From CAZEAN01 sp964510225 (GTDB lineage Bacteria > Planctomycetota > Planctomycetia > Isosphaerales > Isosphaeraceae), in assembly GCA_964510225.1 (NCBI GenBank), contig CAZEAN010000011.1:10268-74267 (forward strand): DNA of 64,000 nt. The letters run 5' to 3'. Shown piece by piece: positions 1-9,165 of the stretch. The translations under genes were made by a program, and so were the position numbers. Each line of letters begins with the position of its first letter. Positions within the stretch are counted from its first letter, which is position 1. Under the pieces are notes generated by a model that had not been told where the DNA came from, searched no databases, and worked only from the letters and a program-made list of their open reading frames with translations.

Positions 1-31
1 GCGAAACCCACCACGACTTATCGTCCTTTAC

Positions 32-67
32 AGCTTCTGGGGGCTTCGAGTCGAGCCCCCAGAAGCT
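32..67 (-). terminator. Strong GC-rich hairpin just after the cupin gene
   Basis: Two perfect 14-base complementary arms (32-45 and 54-67) enclose an 8-base loop. The hairpin starts 6 bases past the stop codon of the minus-strand cupin gene, where a transcription end or a 3' RNA-protecting structure is expected. No T-run follows on either strand, so it is not a classical intrinsic terminator. Confidence 0.5.
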
Positions 68-73
68 CGGTGC

Positions 74-1306
74 TTAAGAAGTGCGGTGAGCACCGACCGA
101 AGGCAGATTAAGATGGACATTCGGTCCGAAGTAGCGGAGGCTCACGAAGGGTTCCGAGCCATTGTTGGTAAACGTGACCCCTTCCGCGGCTTTCTTGGCA
201 GTGATAAAGACTTCGTCCTGGGTAATCTCGCCGAAGCGGATGAAAACGGGACAGTCCACTCCAAGTTTCCCAATCGTGCCCGATCCCTGGACAACAATCA
301 GGCCGGAAGCACCCGGGTCCGTTATGGTGCAGGAAGCGCCGGGATCGACGGTCAATTCACAAGCGGAGAAAAGCTGCTCTCCATTGACGGTCCCGTAGAC
401 AATCCAGTTGTCCACAAACCCCTGCCCAGGCCCGCCGCTCCGGATCGTCGGTTCAAGATAGTGGTTATCCTTAAAACTCGGGTCGACGTTCTGATCCCAA
501 TCGAGTTGTTCGATTAGGTAGTCGAGATCCTGATGTTTTTCAGAAGGGACATCCTTAACGAGTAAGTCCCAAGGAACCCGACGGCCCTCGACGAGCGATT
601 GGTACATGCCGAAGACGTCCGACCCCCACTGCGGTTCATAGGTCACCAGCGAACCAGGTGCATGGAGAACGCAAGGCGGAACAAGCCAGCCGGTTCCGGG
701 TTTGAGTCGGTAGGCTTTGGAGTAATCGAGGATTCCGTTGTCCCCTTCGTTCCAACGTTCCAGGCAGCCTCGGATTTCGGCCTTCGTTGTCCCCGGTTCG
801 AGTCCGAAAAAGGTGTACGGAAAGTTGTTCCCCGTCCAGTTGAGTTGCGGTGGGAAGTAGTAGCTTTCCGGCTTTCCTTCCTGACCAACGAGCTTTGCTT
901 GCTCCTGACTCTGGTGCATATGGTGCGGGATCGGCCCCAGATTGTCGAAAAACTTCGAATAGACCGGCCACTTGCCGTAGGTCTCCCAGAGTGATTGTCC
1001 GATCATCTCCGGTCCGTGTGCGGCAATTGCGTCGCGGAGGGTGAAGCGATCGCCGTTGGAGATTACGTAGCTTAGCCCTTCGTCGGGAGGTGCTCCTTCG
1101 TTAGCGGCAGGTGTGGTCGATGCGAACCAACGCTCATCAATGCCACCACGATGGGTCCCGAGCGCATAAAGGTCTTCGCGAGCAAGCTTCAGTCGACCCC
1201 CCGGCATCAGGAACGATCGGGGAACCCAAGTTGGTGCCAACCGGAGCAGCCCTTCCCCTTCGTCGAGTGCGGATCGGGTTTGAGCTGAGATGTTTGCTGT
1301 ACTCAT
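74..1306 (-). CDS. Phosphomannose isomerase-like cupin protein
   Basis: 410 aa soluble protein resembling type I mannose-6-phosphate isomerases, zinc cupins that interconvert mannose-6-P and fructose-6-P. The likely metal ligands are visible: a His-rich HHMH at 128-131 following GPIP, Glu near 148, and the second block GTGWLVPPCVLHAPG with His215, followed by Glu224 and Gln226 in a YEPQWGSD stretch, as in the E-x-Q-x-x-SD motif of the family. No signal peptide or membrane segment. The ATG has a GAGAGG sequence about 11 bases upstream. It lies downstream of the envelope glycosylation module on the same strand (135-base gap), so a role in sugar-phosphate supply is plausible. The true substrate is unproven and it could be another cupin sugar isomerase. 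Confidence 0.65.
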   Translation of the reverse strand: MSTANISAQTRSALDEGEGLLRLAPTWVPRSFLMPGGRLKLAREDLYALGTHRGGIDERWFASTTPAANEGAPPDEGLSYVISNGDRFTLRDAIAAHGPEMIGQSLWETYGKWPVYSKFFDNLGPIPHHMHQSQEQAKLVGQEGKPESYYFPPQLNWTGNNFPYTFFGLEPGTTKAEIRGCLERWNEGDNGILDYSKAYRLKPGTGWLVPPCVLHAPGSLVTYEPQWGSDVFGMYQSLVEGRRVPWDLLVKDVPSEKHQDLDYLIEQLDWDQNVDPSFKDNHYLEPTIRSGGPGQGFVDNWIVYGTVNGEQLFSACELTVDPGASCTITDPGASGLIVVQGSGTIGKLGVDCPVFIRFGEITQDEVFITAKKAAEGVTFTNNGSEPFVSLRYFGPNVHLNLPSVGAHRTS

Positions 1307-1441
1307 AAAGGTTTGATTCCTCTCGTGCAGGTCGTTAATACTTGCTTCGGGTTGGATCTAGAGGTGACGGATTTTGGTTGTAAACCCAGGACCTGAGAGA
1401 CGCAACCAAGGACCGGCCGAGAGTCTTAATCTCGTTGCTCG

Positions 1442-3475
1442 TCAGTTCGCCCAAGTTGATTTCAGCCGCTCGATGTCCGACGAATCAAGCCTGAAGATAA
1501 GGATTGAGTGACCGATCTCGGCGATCGGCTCAAATAACTGGAAGTAGCTGTATGCGTCGTACGAGACACTAAAGTAGCGCCAGTCTGGATTCTCTCCGGG
1601 GACGCCTTCACCACTGTCGTAGACCCGCCAAGGAAGCCCTCGGAGCAAGGTCGCACTAACCGCGTAGAGGCCAGGCTCGGGTAAATCCAAGCCTTGAGTC
1701 GCTAGGTAGCGATACGGCAGCGGTCCATCACCCCAGCCACCAGGCCGCGCCGGCGGCAGAAACCAATCGAGCGGCTCTCCTCGCCGGTTGAATAGATTCG
1801 GTGGGATCTGACCAAAGTACGCGATTCCGACTCGTTCCTCGGGTGCATGTTCATCAAGCCAGCGCTTGAGTCCGACAAGGTCTTGGCCCCAATCGAGGTT
1901 ACTATCAATCAAATGCGACGATCCGTTCGATCCACCTCCGGAAGACCAATTGAAGTACGCCAGGTAATGAGGGTGAATCATGACCGTTGCGACGACCGAG
2001 GCGACGAAGCTACCCCCGACGATAGAGGCGCTGATCCTCCGCACAACCGGCGATGAGATCCCGGCGATCCAAGGAGCGAGTCGCCCGAGACTGATAAATA
2101 GATAAGGAAAGATGGGGAGCACATAGCGGAGCCCAAGTGCGATGTTCGTTCCAAAACTCATCACCGCAACAACGACCAACGGCACAGCCCATAACGCGAG
2201 TTCATCGACCGCAGTTCCGCGGGCTCGTTTGACGAAGAGAGCAACGCCGATCGTCAGAAACCAAAGCAATCCCGTTCCTTCGGGGACCTTGTAGCAAAGC
2301 GCCAACAGATAGTAGTACCACCAGCTCTTACTCTGGAGTTCACCATCGAGGTAAACCGGATAGCCGATTGTCTCGTCGCCAGATGATCCCAGTTGGTCGG
2401 CATCCCGAAGAAAACGACGAGCCTTGGCGGGAATCCCCTCGGCTTCGGTCTTCTGATCATCAAAACCCGACAGATAATACTGAGGTAATGGGGTCGGGAG
2501 CGATTCTAAGAAGGTCCCCCGAAACCGATTGACCCGAAACTGGAGCAACCCTTCGCGGATCCCAGGACTCTGGAACGGACGATATCCTGGCGCCTCGATC
2601 GGAGATTCGCGTTCGATGGTCAAAATCTTACTCGTGAAAGGGTAAGACCCAAGAGCCTTTCCAAAACCTTCGAATCCATACCCGATATTGATCATTAAGA
2701 TGCTGACAAAAACGATAAGAAAGCCATGAAGGATTCCACGTCCGATAGTTGGGAACCAACCCGATCGTCGGGGATCGGTAATCGTCGCAACGATCCAAAG
2801 TAAGGGCCAAAAGGCGTAGAGGACGAGCAGGCTGAACTTTGTGAGTTGACCAATTCCAAGCAAGATGCCGACAAGAACGGCCAATTTCCACGTTCGGACC
2901 GTTGACTTGAGGTAGTGCCAAAAGAAATAGGTTGCGAGAAGCCCGACAGATGTTGCCGCAACATCGGTGGTAATCAATCGAGAGTGGGCAAGAATGTTCG
3001 GGCTCAGTGACCAAAGGCCGAGGCTTAAAAGTCCCCCCGTATTGCCCCAGAGCCGTCTTGACCAGTCGAAGACCACGAGTCCTCCGAGCGTCGCGAAGAA
3101 CGGCATCAAGAGCCGTCCGGTTCTGCAGAGTTCCAAGAGCCGGTCAGCATTGAGCAACATGAAGCCGTGGGCAAACGCGGTCTTATTCGATGTCGCCCAT
3201 CCCCAATCCGGATCGCTGTAGAGTTGATCTGTCTGAGGATCCTGCAACCGTACTGCGAAGCCTGTGATTAGCTTGACCAGCGGAGGATTGTGTGGATAGA
3301 GCCGAAAGGTGCCTTGCTCACAATAGCTAATTCCAGCCGGGAGATGGACAACTTCGTCGACCGTTGGATTCTCTTGCACGAGGCTGGTTACCCCAAGCGT
3401 CCATTGAAGAGCGCAGAGAATGACGACGGCGAGCGAGAGCCTCCAACGATTCCAAAACAAATAATTGTCGGTCAT
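1442..3475 (-). CDS. GT39/PMT-type membrane glycosyltransferase
   Basis: About 677 aa polytopic membrane protein of the GT-C fold (ArnT/PMT, phospholipid-carrier-dependent glycosyltransferases), which move a sugar from a polyprenyl-phosphate carrier to an acceptor outside the membrane. The N-terminal hydrophobic helix is followed by the extracytoplasmic block NPTVDEVVHLPAG (Asp40-Glu41, His44), the usual site of the catalytic acid, then YPHNPPL and roughly ten hydrophobic segments, ending in a soluble C-terminal domain. The longest frame starts at 3568 inside the upstream gene. The ATG at 3475 is preferred because it lies 13 bases past the upstream stop at 3489 and immediately precedes the first membrane helix. 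It is co-oriented with the SGNH and MBOAT genes and probably co-transcribed. The acceptor is unknown. Confidence 0.8.
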   Translation of the reverse strand: MTDNYLFWNRWRLSLAVVILCALQWTLGVTSLVQENPTVDEVVHLPAGISYCEQGTFRLYPHNPPLVKLITGFAVRLQDPQTDQLYSDPDWGWATSNKTAFAHGFMLLNADRLLELCRTGRLLMPFFATLGGLVVFDWSRRLWGNTGGLLSLGLWSLSPNILAHSRLITTDVAATSVGLLATYFFWHYLKSTVRTWKLAVLVGILLGIGQLTKFSLLVLYAFWPLLWIVATITDPRRSGWFPTIGRGILHGFLIVFVSILMINIGYGFEGFGKALGSYPFTSKILTIERESPIEAPGYRPFQSPGIREGLLQFRVNRFRGTFLESLPTPLPQYYLSGFDDQKTEAEGIPAKARRFLRDADQLGSSGDETIGYPVYLDGELQSKSWWYYYLLALCYKVPEGTGLLWFLTIGVALFVKRARGTAVDELALWAVPLVVVAVMSFGTNIALGLRYVLPIFPYLFISLGRLAPWIAGISSPVVRRISASIVGGSFVASVVATVMIHPHYLAYFNWSSGGGSNGSSHLIDSNLDWGQDLVGLKRWLDEHAPEERVGIAYFGQIPPNLFNRRGEPLDWFLPPARPGGWGDGPLPYRYLATQGLDLPEPGLYAVSATLLRGLPWRVYDSGEGVPGENPDWRYFSVSYDAYSYFQLFEPIAEIGHSILIFRLDSSDIERLKSTWAN

Positions 3476-3488
3476 TTCTTTAAAACAA

Positions 3489-4733
3489 TCATTTGCTAAT
3501 TTGCAATGATTGGAATTGGCTTGAATAACTTGAGTCGACACTGGTTGGATTGGAAACCGATGGGACACCCAACTCAGCCCGGATCAGTGCACTCAGCGCT
3601 TGTGCGATCTTTGTGTTGCAAGGCTTCTTGAAGTGACGGTCTGGTTTAAAATGCTGAGGTTCATTAGGATCACAGATTCGGTGGGTGCTGATGTAGGGGA
3701 TCTTCAGTTCTTCGAGAATTGGTTCCAGTATGAGAGAGAGATGATTATCGTACCCTTGATCTTCGATCAAAACGACCACCGGGAGTCGGCCATCATGACG
3801 GACCTCTCTGGCAAAAGATCTGACGATCGCTTGCAGTGATCCAATGGCCGAAGAATTAGCGTTGAAGCCTTGAGGTCCATGAACCTGGCCGAGTCGTCGC
3901 TGCGTTAAGGCACCCCAAGTCGCCCGTCGGATCAGCCGGAAAATCGCCGAGTGGTCGAGCCAATTCTTTTTGTAGTAGAACGGGGAGTACACACGATCAA
4001 GTACCGCGAGTTCGTTGACAAAGACCTCAAAACGGTCGGGATCGTTTATGACTTCGCGTAGCTCCTCCAGATCTCGGACACTCGTCTCCACTTTTTCAAT
4101 CGCTCGATCACCATTAATATATCTAGGATAACAGAATGGGGCCGGGTTTTCGAACATCCAGGTCATCCCAGTGACCGTTTCGATTCCTCGGACACTTGAG
4201 GCGAGGACTCCGAGGACAACGGCGTCGGGCTCAGCACGATTCCGATCTTCCAAGTAGGTCGCGAGGCTATGATTGGCGGGAGCGGCTGGTCCCCCGCGCA
4301 TCCGGACCGTAATCGCGGGATCGACCTCAGTAGTTGCGGTCGCGATCTGGTCAGAGAAAGACATTCCGTAAAAGGAAACGAGGAGGTCATCTCCAAGTTC
4401 AGCCTCGACCGGTAGATCGTTCTCGGAACCTTGTTGTAGGGGAATCCAGCCTGCGTAGGCGAGCGGTCCCGTCGTCTCCTCCGTTGGTCCTACCAAGCGT
4501 CGGACTTTTCCTTCAATCGACCGTCCGTATTCCAGGTAATTTACAAGTGGGTGGGGTCGTCGCGTTGGTGGTCGCTCCAGGACGACCACGACAAGATTCA
4601 TCGCAAGGTCGATCAGGACGAGACCGAGGAGGGTCCAGCCCAAAACCGAGACCATGTCGCGCCAAGATCGGACCGTTAGAGGATGCGTCATCGTCAGATC
4701 AGAATTGGAAGTAGATGAATTGAGTTGGCTCAT
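3489..4733 (-). CDS. AlgX/AlgJ-like SGNH acetylation partner of MBOAT
   Basis: 414 aa, with one N-terminal membrane anchor (about 28-51) and an extracytoplasmic domain. MBOAT O-acyltransferases usually work with an SGNH-type protein that passes the acyl group to an exported polymer. Here a YGMSFSDQ stretch (Ser125 or Ser127) could supply the nucleophile and PDRHFKK near the C-terminus (Asp365, His367) matches the D-x-H arrangement of AlgX/AlgJ. The gene overlaps the end of the MBOAT gene by 35 bases. An ATG at 4691 just after the MBOAT stop is an alternative start that would shorten the N-terminus by 14 residues. The function is inferred from gene pairing and motifs, since overall similarity to known families is weak by eye. 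Confidence 0.6.
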   Translation of the reverse strand: MSQLNSSTSNSDLTMTHPLTVRSWRDMVSVLGWTLLGLVLIDLAMNLVVVVLERPPTRRPHPLVNYLEYGRSIEGKVRRLVGPTEETTGPLAYAGWIPLQQGSENDLPVEAELGDDLLVSFYGMSFSDQIATATTEVDPAITVRMRGGPAAPANHSLATYLEDRNRAEPDAVVLGVLASSVRGIETVTGMTWMFENPAPFCYPRYINGDRAIEKVETSVRDLEELREVINDPDRFEVFVNELAVLDRVYSPFYYKKNWLDHSAIFRLIRRATWGALTQRRLGQVHGPQGFNANSSAIGSLQAIVRSFAREVRHDGRLPVVVLIEDQGYDNHLSLILEPILEELKIPYISTHRICDPNEPQHFKPDRHFKKPCNTKIAQALSALIRAELGVPSVSNPTSVDSSYSSQFQSLQISK

Positions 4734-6390
4734 TGCTAAGCCCCATCAGAATGGTGACCAAGAGGATTGCGATGAAAAATCCCCGAACTGAGTTAGGAAG
4801 GGGCTGATGTTGGAATGTCTTCCCTGTACTGTATTCGAGAAGTTCGTAAGGGATGAGGATCAGCAATCCAACCATTGCCGAAAAGGTCGGTCTTCCCAAA
4901 ACCGAGACTTCAATACCTTCGAGCCTGAAGATTTTTCGGGTAAACGTCACGACTTGGCTCAATGACTCCGCACGAAAGAGCAACCAGCCGTAAAGAGTGA
5001 TCACCGAAAATCCGAGAATTTGGAATCCCGCGAGCAACCGATTAACTAGCATGTGCTGATTCAATAGAATCGGCGGGATCGCACGCGCAACGGCTAAAAT
5101 AATCCCATGATAGAAGCCCCAAAGTAAGAAATTCCAGGCGGCACCGTGCCAGAGACCGCCGAGAATCATCGTGAGCATCAGATTACGGATCGTACCGAGA
5201 TGACTACCTCGGTTGCCGCCAAGGGGAATGTAGAGATAATCGCGGAGCCACGACGAGAGACTTATGTGCCAGCGCCGCCAAAATTCACTCGGCCCTCTAG
5301 AAAAGTAGGGAAGATTGAAATTGAGCATCAAGTCGATCCCAAGGAGCTTAGACGTACCGCGGGCAATGCTCGAATAGCCGGAGAAATCGCAGTAAATCTG
5401 GATCGCGAACAGTAGTGTTCCGCCCACGATATCGAGCGCACTCGGGTCGGCACTGATGCCGAACACTTTGTTTACTGACAACGCCACCCCGTCAGCGATG
5501 GCAATTTTCTTGAAGAGACCAAAGAGAATGAGGAAAGAGCCTTCCGCGACCTCGGTCACACCGACTCGTCTGGAGGCCTGCAACCGGGGTATGAGCTGCT
5601 CAGCACGTTCGATAGGACCCGCGACGAGTTGGGGAAAATAAGAGACGAAAAGCGCAAAATCTCCCAGATCATAGACTGGCTTCATTCTCCGACGGTACAC
5701 ATCAATCGTATAGCTCATCGTCTGAAAGGTGTAGAACGAGATTCCAACCGGGAGAACAATGTCGAGGCGGAGACCTCCTCCCGGCAATCCTAACCCTTCA
5801 AGCCCGGCTTCAAGATTTTCGACGAAAAAGTTGCAATATTTAAATACGCCTAATATTCCTAGGTTAGAACAGATTGATGATATCAATGCGAGCTGACGAC
5901 GTTTTGATTCTTCAAGCTGCTGGATCCAGTACAGCCATCCTCCAAAGAGACAAGCCCCGATTATTGCCGCGACGACTAATCCCCAAGAGTTGGATTCAGT
6001 TGAGACCCTACTGTAGACCTCAAGACGATTCGAGAGATCGATCCACCACCGATAGACCAACGGGTCGGTTTGGCCTAGTAACGGTCTCGATTCGATTGTC
6101 GAGAACCGCTTCCAGGGGAGACCGAGGAAGGCAATTGCACCAGGGATCACCAGTGCGATCGTGCCGAGGAGACGTTGGTTCGATATCCGGCCGGCACCGA
6201 TTATTAGGCCGCAGCAATAGTCAACGATCGTGGAAACAAGGATCAAGAACAGGAAGCGGACATCCCACCAACCGTAGAAGATATAGCTGGCAAGCAGAAG
6301 AATCCGATTCTGACCGCGCAGCGTGAGTACTCGGTAGAGCAGGAGGACGATCGGCAGGAAGACAAAGAACTCGATCGAATTGAAGAGCAT
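4699..6390 (-). CDS. MBOAT family O-acyltransferase (AlgI-like)
   Basis: 563 aa polytopic membrane O-acyltransferase of the alginate acetylase (AlgI)/DltB type, which moves acyl groups across the membrane for polymer modification. Diagnostic segments are KYCNFF (184-189), the conserved PSEFWRRWHISLSSWLRDY region (367-385) with IPLGGNR after it, and the catalytic His region GGLWHGAAWNFLLWGFYHG (His415 and His429). Longer than typical AlgI: about 80 extra residues lie between the second hydrophobic hairpin and KYCNFF (roughly 85-165), containing a Trp-rich loop. The downstream SGNH protein overlaps it, forming the usual MBOAT-SGNH pair. The polymer substrate is unknown. Confidence 0.9.
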   Translation of the reverse strand: MLFNSIEFFVFLPIVLLLYRVLTLRGQNRILLLASYIFYGWWDVRFLFLILVSTIVDYCCGLIIGAGRISNQRLLGTIALVIPGAIAFLGLPWKRFSTIESRPLLGQTDPLVYRWWIDLSNRLEVYSRVSTESNSWGLVVAAIIGACLFGGWLYWIQQLEESKRRQLALISSICSNLGILGVFKYCNFFVENLEAGLEGLGLPGGGLRLDIVLPVGISFYTFQTMSYTIDVYRRRMKPVYDLGDFALFVSYFPQLVAGPIERAEQLIPRLQASRRVGVTEVAEGSFLILFGLFKKIAIADGVALSVNKVFGISADPSALDIVGGTLLFAIQIYCDFSGYSSIARGTSKLLGIDLMLNFNLPYFSRGPSEFWRRWHISLSSWLRDYLYIPLGGNRGSHLGTIRNLMLTMILGGLWHGAAWNFLLWGFYHGIILAVARAIPPILLNQHMLVNRLLAGFQILGFSVITLYGWLLFRAESLSQVVTFTRKIFRLEGIEVSVLGRPTFSAMVGLLILIPYELLEYSTGKTFQHQPLPNSVRGFFIAILLVTILMGLSNEPTQFIYFQF

Positions 6391-6647
6391 TAGCGCTGAG
6401 CTCCATCAATTCCGTTTACAGAGACCAGAATGAATCTGCTTTGCGCGTAGCAGTCCCCGAAAAATCGGATCGATGAACAGAAGAGGCTCAGGTCGGTCTG
6501 TACGAGGGGAAGGTCGTGAACGGGTCGTTGTTGCATGAACCGAGTCAAGGGCCGAGTAGGACGTCGAGACATGTTGGTCGAAAAGTGGGTTTTAAGTTTC
6601 TTGAAGAAGCCAACGTGATGGCCCTTGAGTTCGAGTCCTAGTGGACT

Positions 6648-8180
6648 TCAAGAATCCAAGGCGCTGAGTTCGACGAACCGATCCTTGAGGTCGGAGTAGA
6701 GGCGTCGATAGACTGAGTGGGCACGATTGTAGAATTCGACGCCGTTCATGTCTTCGGGATAACGCTCGACAACTTTAATCGTGGCATCGCACGCTTCGGG
6801 GACCGTGTTGTAGCGACCGACTCCGACAAGTGCCAATAATGCAACGCCGAACGCGGGGCCTTCACTCGCATTGATCGCAGAGGTTTCTTGGCCGTAGATA
6901 TCGGACTGAAGCTGCCGCCAGAGAGGATTCTTGGCACCACCCCCCGAAAGTCTGATCTCTGAGATCGGCGCACCCATTTCCCGGATTAGCTCAAGGCTGT
7001 CACGCATCGCAAATGCAGCCCCCTCCATCACAGCGCGGACGAGATGACCGCGACGATGTCGGACCGTTAACCCGATCCAGCCGCCTCTGGCATTGGGATC
7101 GAAATGAGGAGTCCGTTCGCCGGTCAAGTAGGGCAAGAAAAAGAGTCCTTCGGAACCTCGGGGGATCGTCTCTGCTTCTCTCGTCAACTGGAAATAGGGA
7201 TCGATCCCTTTAGCCTCCGCTTCGGCGGACTCTGCAATTGCGATGTTCTCCCGATACCATTGCAGGCTCCCTGCGGCGGCGAGGACGACTCCCATCACAT
7301 GCCAGGCTCCCGGGACAGCATGGCAGCCGCGCTGGAGCCTTCCCTCAGGATCAAAACCCACTTGGTCTGTGTGTGAGAAAACCACACCCGAGGTACCGAG
7401 TGTCGCTGAGACCGCACCAGGACGGACAATTCCATTGCCTACGGCCCCAGCGGGTTGGTCACCACCACCGCCGACGATTGGCGTCCCAATCGGTAGCCCG
7501 GTCGCTTCGGCACCGAGACTGCTGACTCTGGCGGAAACAAGAGGACTCTCGAAGCAGTCTGGAAGGAGAGCGCGATCGAGATCGAGCGCTTGGAGGAGTG
7601 GATCACTCCAGGTTCGTCTGCCAACATCGAGTAGGAGTGTCCCCGAAGCGTCACTCACCTCAGTCGCGAAGGTTCCCGAGAGCCGGTAGCGAACGTAATC
7701 CTTCGGCAGCAAGACCTTACAGACTCGTTCCCAGAGTGTCGGTTCATGATGTCGGACCCAAAGGAGCTTGGGGGCTGTGAATCCGGTCAACGCGCGGTTG
7801 GCGACCATCTTGACTAGGGATTCGCGACCTCCTGCCTTTGACTCGATCTCAAGGCATTCGTCAGCAGTCCGTTGATCGTTCCAAAGCAAGGCCGGCCGGA
7901 CAACCTCCCCATCAGCATCAAGGAGTACAGAGCCGTGCATCTGCCCGCTTAGGCCGATACCGAGTACTTCGGAAGGCTTGACCCCAGCCTGAGCGATCGT
8001 TTCGCGGATGGTCTTGCAAGTGGCCTGCCACCAGAGTTCAGGGGCTTGCTCAGACCATCCGGGTTTTGGGTAACTGCAAGGATAATCTGCCGATGCCGAG
8101 CCGAGGATTTCACCATTCTCGCGGACCGCGAGCGTTTTGGTTCCCGAGGTCCCAATGTCTATCCCAAGTGTGACGCTCAA
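6648..8180 (-). CDS. xylB: Xylulokinase
   Basis: 510 aa FGGY-family sugar kinase that phosphorylates D-xylulose with ATP. The N-terminal phosphate-1 motif DIGTSGTK, GLSGQMHG, and the C-terminal GGGAKNPLWRQLQSDIYG segment fit xylulokinases. A TTG at 8180 is taken as the start: it overlaps the stop of the upstream gene as TTGA and has GGGAGA 7 bases before it. The in-frame ATG at 8195 (five residues longer) lacks a good ribosome binding site. The gene is translationally coupled to the metallo-hydrolase and downstream of xylA on the same strand, giving the pathway xylose to xylulose to xylulose-5-P. No frameshift or missing motif seen. Confidence 0.92.
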   Translation of the reverse strand: MSVTLGIDIGTSGTKTLAVRENGEILGSASADYPCSYPKPGWSEQAPELWWQATCKTIRETIAQAGVKPSEVLGIGLSGQMHGSVLLDADGEVVRPALLWNDQRTADECLEIESKAGGRESLVKMVANRALTGFTAPKLLWVRHHEPTLWERVCKVLLPKDYVRYRLSGTFATEVSDASGTLLLDVGRRTWSDPLLQALDLDRALLPDCFESPLVSARVSSLGAEATGLPIGTPIVGGGGDQPAGAVGNGIVRPGAVSATLGTSGVVFSHTDQVGFDPEGRLQRGCHAVPGAWHVMGVVLAAAGSLQWYRENIAIAESAEAEAKGIDPYFQLTREAETIPRGSEGLFFLPYLTGERTPHFDPNARGGWIGLTVRHRRGHLVRAVMEGAAFAMRDSLELIREMGAPISEIRLSGGGAKNPLWRQLQSDIYGQETSAINASEGPAFGVALLALVGVGRYNTVPEACDATIKVVERYPEDMNGVEFYNRAHSVYRRLYSDLKDRFVELSALDS

Positions 8181-9025
8181 TGTCCGATCTCCCATCGCTC
8201 GCCGCAGCTCAAGATCTTCGGTATTGTCCGATCCGAGAGTTCTCTTGCTGCGACTTCGAACTCTCGAATCGGCACAGTGTTAAACGTAAACATGTCGTAA
8301 TGATGAGGTACGAGAAAGCGAGGATGGAGGCGATTGGAGAGAGCGACTCCCTCGGCGGCGTTCATGTTACCGGCAACGCCCCGTTTGGGATCACGACCGT
8401 TGATCGGCAGGAAGAAGAGATCGAATGGCTCGGTACCGATTTCCTGAGAAAGCCCATCGTAAATGACTGTATCGCCGCTATGGTAAAGACGAAAGCCATC
8501 CACCTCAACGACAAAGCCAAGGTAGAGGAATCGGCCGGCATCATCGGTGTCGAGCCCCTCATGTGCCGAAGGGATTGCCCGCACTGAGAATCCAGCAGAC
8601 TCTAAGACTCCACCCGCATCGAGCCCGACAATTTGCTTCAAGGGAAGGCCCAATTTCTCAGCATGATGAACCAAGGCTTCAGGAACTACCAACTCTGCTC
8701 CAGGATTCGCTCCGAGAATCCTGGAGAGTGTTTCCTTATCCATATGGTCCGTATGTTTATGGCTTGAGAGCACGAGATCAACTGATCGGAGCTGATCTCC
8801 GGAGAGAGGGCACTCAGTCATCCGAACGTGTGGGCGTTCAGTCTGACGATATTTCTCGGTAAGTGACTCCGAGAGATAAGGATCGATTACAAGTGTTGCT
8901 GACTCTGACTTGATCACGAAGCCGCTCTGACCTAGCCACCAAACCAATAGTCTACCAGGTGACAGGGCAGACCGTTCGATTTCCTCGCTTAGTTTAGCCC
9001 CTTTGGTGACCGGTTCTATCAGCAT
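8177..9025 (-). CDS. Metallo-beta-lactamase-fold hydrolase (UlaG-like)
   Basis: 282 aa single-domain MBL-fold protein. The metal site is present: SSHKHTDHMD at 87-96 (His89, His91, Asp93, His94) and a later HSGDT with the bridging Asp, followed by a C-terminal PHHYDMF His. The closest named group is the UlaG/L-ascorbate-6-phosphate lactonase type, which opens sugar lactone phosphates. It sits between xylA and xylB and its stop overlaps the xylB start, so a role in the xylose pathway (for example lactone or damaged sugar hydrolysis) is likely but not shown by the sequence. The start is ATG with a weak ribosome binding site. Confidence 0.75.
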   Translation of the reverse strand: MLIEPVTKGAKLSEEIERSALSPGRLLVWWLGQSGFVIKSESATLVIDPYLSESLTEKYRQTERPHVRMTECPLSGDQLRSVDLVLSSHKHTDHMDKETLSRILGANPGAELVVPEALVHHAEKLGLPLKQIVGLDAGGVLESAGFSVRAIPSAHEGLDTDDAGRFLYLGFVVEVDGFRLYHSGDTVIYDGLSQEIGTEPFDLFFLPINGRDPKRGVAGNMNAAEGVALSNRLHPRFLVPHHYDMFTFNTVPIREFEVAARELSDRTIPKILSCGERWEIGH

Positions 9026-9106
9026 TGCGGTGCTACTCTGTGTCTGATTTGCACAATTCGTGCGCTGGACCGTGTAAACTCACGAATGAGTGAGTGACCG
9101 TGGAGG

Positions 9107-9147
9107 GAAAAATCGAGGTCATCCGACCACCGTCATAATCGGATGAC
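9107..9147 (-). terminator. Intrinsic terminator after xylA
   Basis: Perfect 9-bp stem (9118-9126 with 9139-9147) and 12-base loop starting 18 bases past the xylA stop. On the minus strand the stem is followed by CTCGATTTTTCC, a T-run a few bases beyond the stem. It separates xylA from the following metallo-hydrolase and xylB genes, suggesting xylA is expressed at a higher level or as its own transcript. Confidence 0.6.
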
Positions 9148-9165
9148 GTGGACAAGGAGATTGCT

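Noticed and set aside
6390..6572. 60-codon frame overlapping the MBOAT start (TAATG)
   Set aside because: The overlap looks like coupling, but the sequence is low in structure, has no ribosome binding site and resembles no protein; probably chance.
6620..6640. tRNA T-loop-like GTTCGAGTC
   Set aside because: The flanking bases do not form the T-stem and no acceptor or anticodon arms are present.
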